This document shows positions 58,722 to 64,000 of a stretch of 64,000 nt of DNA, in pieces. This DNA is from Onchocerca volvulus. Taxonomy: Eukaryota > Nematoda > Chromadorea > Rhabditida > Onchocercidae. Where the stretch lies: assembly GCA_000499405.2 (NCBI GenBank), contig HG738138.1:62001-126000 (forward strand). The letters run 5' to 3'. Under the pieces are notes generated by a model. That model was not told the origin of the DNA and made no database searches. It saw only the letters and a program-made list of their open reading frames with translations. The stretch's first letter is position 1. Every line of letters begins with the position of its first letter. Position numbers and translations under genes: made by a program.

Positions 58722-60800
58722 TTACACCACCCGATTGTCTTCCGAAGCATTTTGAGATTGAAAATTAGGAAAAGTAGTCTGAAAATTATAACTGTGAATA
58801 CAATAAGCAAAATTAACTTTATATATTCAAATGCAAGAAGTTGAAAAACTTTCTTGATAGACTTGAAACCCCGTAAAAGTGCGGGATTGATGTGGACAGA
58901 GCAAATGTAAAATCGTAAGAATAATCAGCAAGCAATAAGGATTCTTACCAACTTAATCTATTGATTTCAGTCAAAAAATCATGAAGTATACGTCCATTGA
59001 TAGCGTTATAATAAATAAAATTGTACTTGCTGCGAATCTGAACCATTTCTCGTTAGATATGAGGTGGTGACCGGCCAATGTAGCAGTAATTGCTACATGA
59101 AGATAAAGCCAAGAAGACAAAACTGCCAGAGGAATTATTTTATTATTGTACTGTGTGGTTCTGCAATGTGTGATCATTAGTAGTAAAACTCAAATCGGTA
59201 ATATCACTTTCATCATTTTTTGGAGAATTAATTTCCGCAATTAAAAAAAAAGAAAAAAAAACCTAGTATTAGGAGAGAAAAAGGCAATCTGGATAAATTA
59301 AGTGATTTTAATAGTCATTTGAGCTCGTCTACCGCCTTTTCATAAGATTACCTTTTTCTCGGAAACGTTTCAATCTCTATTTATAACCTGTTTGAAGAAT
59401 AGTATCTCTCTTTTATTTCGGGCAGCAGATGATACTGATTCTCCTAGTATGGTCTGAAATCCAAGAAAAAATCATTGAAATTTGGCTTGCATTCCAATTT
59501 TGTTTTCCTAAGCTGCAGAGAGAAGGAAATATGCATGAAGACAGTGGAAATCAGTTGCAGTAAATCGCTTATTTGTTAATGAATAAACATACTCTTTGAT
59601 GTGCTAATAATATTTTTCTGATAACGACATCGAGAAATGTCACTGCTATTACCGTAATTAATGCTAATCCAACATTACCGTTACTACAAATCTTGCCATA
59701 AAAAGAATCTTGATAGTAAAAATCATATGATTTTTCACTGAACAGAAGCGAACAATCTTCTGTAAACAATTTTTCTGTAAGGACCGTCATAAAACAAAAA
59801 AGATTAATATCGAATATAAACACCACTTGCTATATCATGATATGAGATTCAAAGAATTCGGAAAATGATGATTCGTTTGAGTATTAATTGGAATTGAGAT
59901 GATAAGTTGCAATATTTTTATAGATCTCTTCTTAACAACATACGCTGAAATCTCTACCAGAGCTATTCTAGTTGGAAATAACTTTGTTCAGTTCTGAAGA
60001 GTTCATTTAAGGTTTGCAGCACCATAGCAAAGTTCATAAATTATTGGTTAAAAGTTCTCCTGCACAAGTGTCACAAAAAGTATGATCTATGCAGCATTAC
60101 CAAACCATTTAATGCATAATAATGGAGAGAATCTTTTTAATTCTAATGTGCTTACTATGTAAATGCATCATGCAAATGGTCATTCCAAGTGTCTATTGAG
60201 ATAATTCCAACGACTAGGGCCTTTGCTTCTGACCATAATTTTTTGTATTTCATCGGAAATACGATAGCACATAATCGATTAAGGGCGGCGGAGAAATGCA
60301 CAAAAAGTGATTCAAACCATCCTCCATTCACAAAAACGCCTATTAGTCATGCCAAAAACAATTCTGATAATGATAGTAATGGAAATTTTCTGGAAATTTT
60401 TCGAACAGTAAGATTGAACATCATGGTTGAAAAGAAAAGTATCCAACGAACAAACGCAATTTGCGATTAATATTCGAAAAAACAAAGGTAACTTACGCGG
60501 TTATGACAATGGTAAACCACGAGAATAGTACGAATACAGCTTACATTTCGCTGCTAAATAAAATTCAAGAAAACTGCTAAATAAAATTCCAAAAAAATTG
60601 CGGAAGTATGTCATCCTGTGTATCATAAACAACGCTAAACCGTTGTTGATCAATCCAAAGATCGATGTACGTAATGCATTCAGTGTGAAAGTGTCTGACT
60701 TTATTGCTCTTGTTACAGTAAGAAATTGCACGGAATTAAATATCAGAAAGATTGTAATCCAGGGATTCGATTTTCACAGTCAGAATATAAATTTGAAAAC
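58722..60800 (-). pseudogene. srx-like 7TM chemoreceptor pseudogene B
   Basis: More complete sister of copy A. The TM1 exon (ending about 60497) has SIFGLINNGLALFMIHRMTY then FRNFFG. The TM2-TM3 exon, 60389-60156, has SELFLA, an in-frame TGA, then LIGVFVNGGWFESLF and ALNRLCAIVFPMKYKKLWS. The TM5 exon, about 59774-59593, has TEDCSLLFSEKSYDFYYQD and ALITVIAVTFLDVVIRK. The next begins at 59453 with NKREILFFKQ. The TM6-TM7 exon (about 59160-58970) has LISNEKWFRFAASTILFIIT then LSMDVYF. A short last exon is 58778-58722. The in-frame stop, plus a 23-bp duplication that upsets the TM1 exon end, suggest it is dead, although selection on part of it cannot be excluded. Confidence 0.75.
60551..60589. 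repeat. 23-bp tandem duplication in pseudogene B exon 1
   Basis: CTGCTAAATAAAATTC occurs at 60551-60566 and 60574-60589. The period of 23 nt is not a multiple of three, so it disturbs the reading frame at the end of the TM1 exon. Confidence 0.85.
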
Positions 60801-61409
60801 AAATGCTTTAGACAAGATTTTCGCGTCTTATCAATATCGATATACTTTGCAGTGATTACTAAAAAGTGAACACTTAGCCTTGCCTATCTTTTTTTCATCA
60901 TTTAAACCAAAGTTACAAATTAATTTATTCGATGGAATACTAACCGTGGCGAGCAGGCCAATACAATATTGTCTTCAAGATCATTATTTTCATCCATTAT
61001 GGTGCACTTTTCAGGAAATCGATAAGAAATACACTTAGTTTTAATAATTAAGTTAAATGTGATAGGCGTATTAAAATTTTTCCATCGAATATAAGTAAGC
61101 TGAAGAATAGAGAAATCTTCCTATCTCCAGAATATTATCAGATATTTAGGCTACAATGTATTGTTCATATTATATATGTATATATGCTTTCATTCTGATA
61201 TTTCCTGTTCTTACTTTATACTGCGTTTGCTACATTTTCTACTCTTTTCTGATTCTGTGATTTGAGTATTTGCTAAAGATCCGATCTTTCAAATCCTTTA
61301 CTTATAGAAACGACATTTTAAATGCGTAAAGATTTAAATAGCTATAGCATCATTGCGCCTTAATTTCTTTGAGAAATGCAAAAAATTAATTCGAAAAAGC
61401 GTTTACCGA
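60801..61409. other. AT-rich spacer
   Basis: Presumed 5' flank of pseudogene B; no other feature seen. Confidence 0.4.
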
Positions 61410-62050
61410 TGTAATAATAAAAGTGAGGTTTAATCCTCGCCAAAAGCTGCTCTGCCAGTTATCTTGCGAAAATTAAAACAAAACTTAGTTTAGCAAAACC
61501 CTTTTCTTTGCCAGCGACAATTTAATCGTGTCACTTCGTACGACAATATTATTCAATTACAATTCCATAGCAGTTTAGTTACTTTGATTGAAGTTTGATC
61601 ATATCATTGGCAATTCTCTTTTATATTAATTATGTTTCAGCGTTATTAAACACTCTAGCAAGCTCGTATTATATTTGTTGTTCAGCAAATATTTTATTCA
61701 AATGAAGTGAGAGTCACAGTTGTAGTGGGTATTACAATTTAGCAGAGGTTGATAATGTTGCTAAATGCCCGATTTATCATTTTGAAAACAGCTAATGGTC
61801 TAAATCTACATTTTCTTATTGAAAAATTTTTTAAAAATACAAAATAGAATCTGGTAAATATAGAAAGCAATAAAGACCATTGAGTTTATTGAAATTGTCG
61901 ATGGTTCGAAATCCATATGCTGCAAGTTCAGAATACCAAAGGTTCGAAATCCATATGCTGCAAGTTCAGAATACCAACAATTTGTTATCTAAGTCTGATT
62001 TATGTAAAATATTGCATGACTGATATATCATTATTGGCTATATTATAATA
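61410..62050. repeat. Dispersed repeat R, copy 2
   Basis: Direct, diverged copy of 54306-54930. A further piece of its tail (GACTGATATATCA followed by TTTTTGCGCAT-like sequence) recurs near 62421. Not coding. Confidence 0.75.
61903..61976. repeat. Tandem duplication of a 38-nt unit in repeat R copy 2
   Basis: A 36-nt segment starting GGTTCGAAATCCATATGCTG is present at 61903-61938 and exactly again at 61941-61976. Repeat R copy 1 has a single diverged version. Confidence 0.95.
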
Positions 62051-62479
62051 ACATGAAATTCAACTCTTTTCGAATACATAGTCGTTTGCACACTCGAGTG
62101 GTTCAAATTTCCCCTAAGGCTTCTCATTGTCAAAGAATCCGTTCAATCACTTCGATTGCCTCTTTCCAATTTCAGTCATTTTTTTTTGAAATCTTGAAGT
62201 TCGTTACATCGGGAACTCGCGATCTCCGATACATTGTCGAATTTCTCCATCAGTAATTGTTTAATAATGCTATAGTTTTCTGGCGCGATATTATATACAG
62301 ACACTGATTTTGAAGAAAAAAATTCTTTCAAGCAGAAAAGCAAGTAACTCAGCTTTTATATTTCCGAGAGATCATGTTTTTGATAATAGCCGTCGTAAAG
62401 CTTTAGCTTAGAGACAATCATTGTATGACTGATATATCACTAATTTTTGCGCATCAAAGAGTAACTTCACTTACACAAG

Positions 62480-63110
62480 AATTGCTTTAAAGCATATTGG
62501 CGTGATAGCTGTCTTCATGTATATTTCTTTCTCTCTGCAACGTAGGCCATCAGAATTGGAATACAAACCAGATTGCAGCGACTTTTTCCTCGATTTCAGA
62601 CAATGCTTAAAAAAGCGACAGTGTTAACTAATTACATCATCAAAGAGAGATTTTGTTCTTCGAAGAAGTAATGAATATAAATTCAAATATAACCGAGAAA
62701 AAGATATCTTAAAATTAGACCGATAGAGAAATCAAATGATTATTAAAACTACTTGATCTAATCGATGTAGCTCTTGTCTGTTATGACACTGCGTTCTATT
62801 GAAGACTGCAGAAATTAACTGTTGAAAACATGAAGTAGGTATTACTGATTTGAAATGCTACAGCTTCTGACAACTATTTCAATCTCATGCAAATCAATAT
62901 AATTATTTTTGTAGTCATATGCCCTCACCTTTATCTACATCTCATTTGCTGCCATTTTGACCATCCATCCATTTCTGTCTAGGAATAAATGGTTCAGCAA
63001 GCTCATTGACATGGATGATAATGCTGTCAATAACTGAGTAAGCGATGCTTAATTTTTTCCTGACTGAAATGGTAAATCACTTCAGTAAAAATTCGTATGG
63101 TTTTATCAAT
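62480..63110 (+). pseudogene. srx-like receptor fragment C, inverted
   Basis: The reverse complement of 62515-62625 matches the intron/exon junction upstream of the TM6 exon in copies A and B: shared GCAGAGAGA-AGAAATATRCATG, GTATTCCAATT and CGATTTCAG|ACAATG. Downstream on the + strand, 62914-63030 reads FIYISFAAILTIHPFLSRNK then WFSKLIDMDDN. This aligns with the LISNEKWFRF region of copy B. A CTGACTGAAAT block near 63058 matches the end of the TM7 exon. Only the 3' half of the gene is recognisable and it has stops. Confidence 0.6.
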
Positions 63111-64000
63111 TGTGCTGTTTGATTCAACTTAATATTTTTATGGATTCCAAGTTTAATAAGAGGATCTACTAAATCCTTCCATTTGACTCAGTCAAATTGA
63201 TGTTATAGATTATAATCATTTCCCGTGCTTGCCTGAGCGATACTGGTTGTTTTCAGAATAGTCCCTTTTAATTTTCAACGCAAATTGGTTCGGAAAACAA
63301 ATTCCTGCGCAGTTAAACCAATCACGAATTTTTATCTTGTGAAGCCGATAAGTTTCACAAGATATTGAATTGCTTTGCATCTTGTCTATTGGATTGATCT
63401 TTCTCAATAAATTAAGGCATTTTTTCCTAAGACACTAATAAATCAAATATTAATGTTCATTATAATATGTATTTTTGTATTTCTTGATACATCTTGGAAA
63501 TTTATTTGAGTAAATAATGTAAATTTAATCGTAACTGAATTTGTTTTATTGTTATTGCCAAGTTTCTTCTGAAAGTTGATAAAATCAACAATCATTATAT
63601 TTTGATGCTCAGCAGTAAAAATTAACTAAAAATTTTAGGCATAAAGTCAAAAAATCGATTGAATTTAAATTCACTGTTTCATTTTACCAACTGTCTGGTT
63701 ATCCCAGTAATTTTTTGCACTCTTTTCTCTTTACAGTAAGAATTTAAAACGAGATGAGCCATAAAATGTTGTGAATAAATCCTAAAATAATTGATCATAT
63801 TTTATTTCCTTTATTTCGTGAAATAATGAAATATAGAACTTGACATTTAATTGCTCATATCTCTGTAAATTTCTCTAGTTTTTCGAATTAGCATCTGCAA
63901 AGTTACCAGAATACACATAACTAATACTTTGCAAAATAAAATATATAGAATATGTTGATATAATATTCTATATCATGTGCTGATATGATATATTCAGCAA
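63111..64000. other. AT-rich sequence at the window edge
   Basis: No feature I can support. Confidence 0.45.

Noticed and set aside
61903..61976. GGTTCGAAATCC resembles a tRNA B box, twice
   Set aside because: No A box at the right spacing, no acceptor-stem pairing, and the match is part of a tandem duplication in a dispersed repeat.

Overview
The window looks like nuclear DNA from a parasitic roundworm, most likely a filarial or other spirurid nematode. It is AT-rich, and its genes are split into many small exons (22 to about 440 nt, one final coding exon of 801 nt) with GT/AG introns. The gene set points to nematodes: dpy-19, a Mad-type bHLH gene like mdl-1, a tyrosine aminotransferase, and the COE factor unc-3. 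Remnants of nematode-type 7TM chemoreceptors and of a Helitron are also present. I cannot name the species. Exon models were built by hand from splice signals, reading-phase agreement and remembered family sequences; no search was run.

Layout. (1) 1-1900, + strand: the 3' part of an unidentified multi-exon gene. (2) 3034-7927, + strand: dpy-19, 12 exons, 709 codons, with a near-perfect 64-bp hairpin in its sixth intron. (3) 8.5-10.8 kb, - strand: open reading frames that may be exons of an unidentified gene. (4) 15688-11728, - strand: mdl-1-like gene in 4 exons, with a short Sin3-interaction-like first exon, a bHLH exon and a leucine-zipper/Ser-rich last exon. (5) 16-30.8 kb: mostly non-coding, with microsatellites and one unexplained 159-codon ORF. 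(6) 32592-30884, - strand: tyrosine aminotransferase, 3 exons. (7) 46715-36669, - strand: unc-3, 13 exons over 10 kb, including the zinc knuckle, IPT and HLH regions. (8) 51.7-54.3 kb, - strand: a decayed Helitron with a recognisable 5' terminus abutting another Helitron-like terminus. (9) 54.3-63.1 kb: a decayed locus holding two tandem srx-like 7TM receptor pseudogenes on the - strand, a third fragment inverted on the + strand, and a dispersed repeat of about 0.6 kb in direct orientation on either side of the tandem pair.

The intact genes act in different pathways: ER C-mannosylation of guidance receptors (dpy-19), transcriptional repression in the MAX/MXD network (mdl-1), tyrosine breakdown (TAT) and motor-neuron identity (unc-3). 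Nothing indicates an operon. The most interesting structures are the intronic hairpin in dpy-19, the Helitron junction, and the receptor pseudogene cluster with its inverted third copy.
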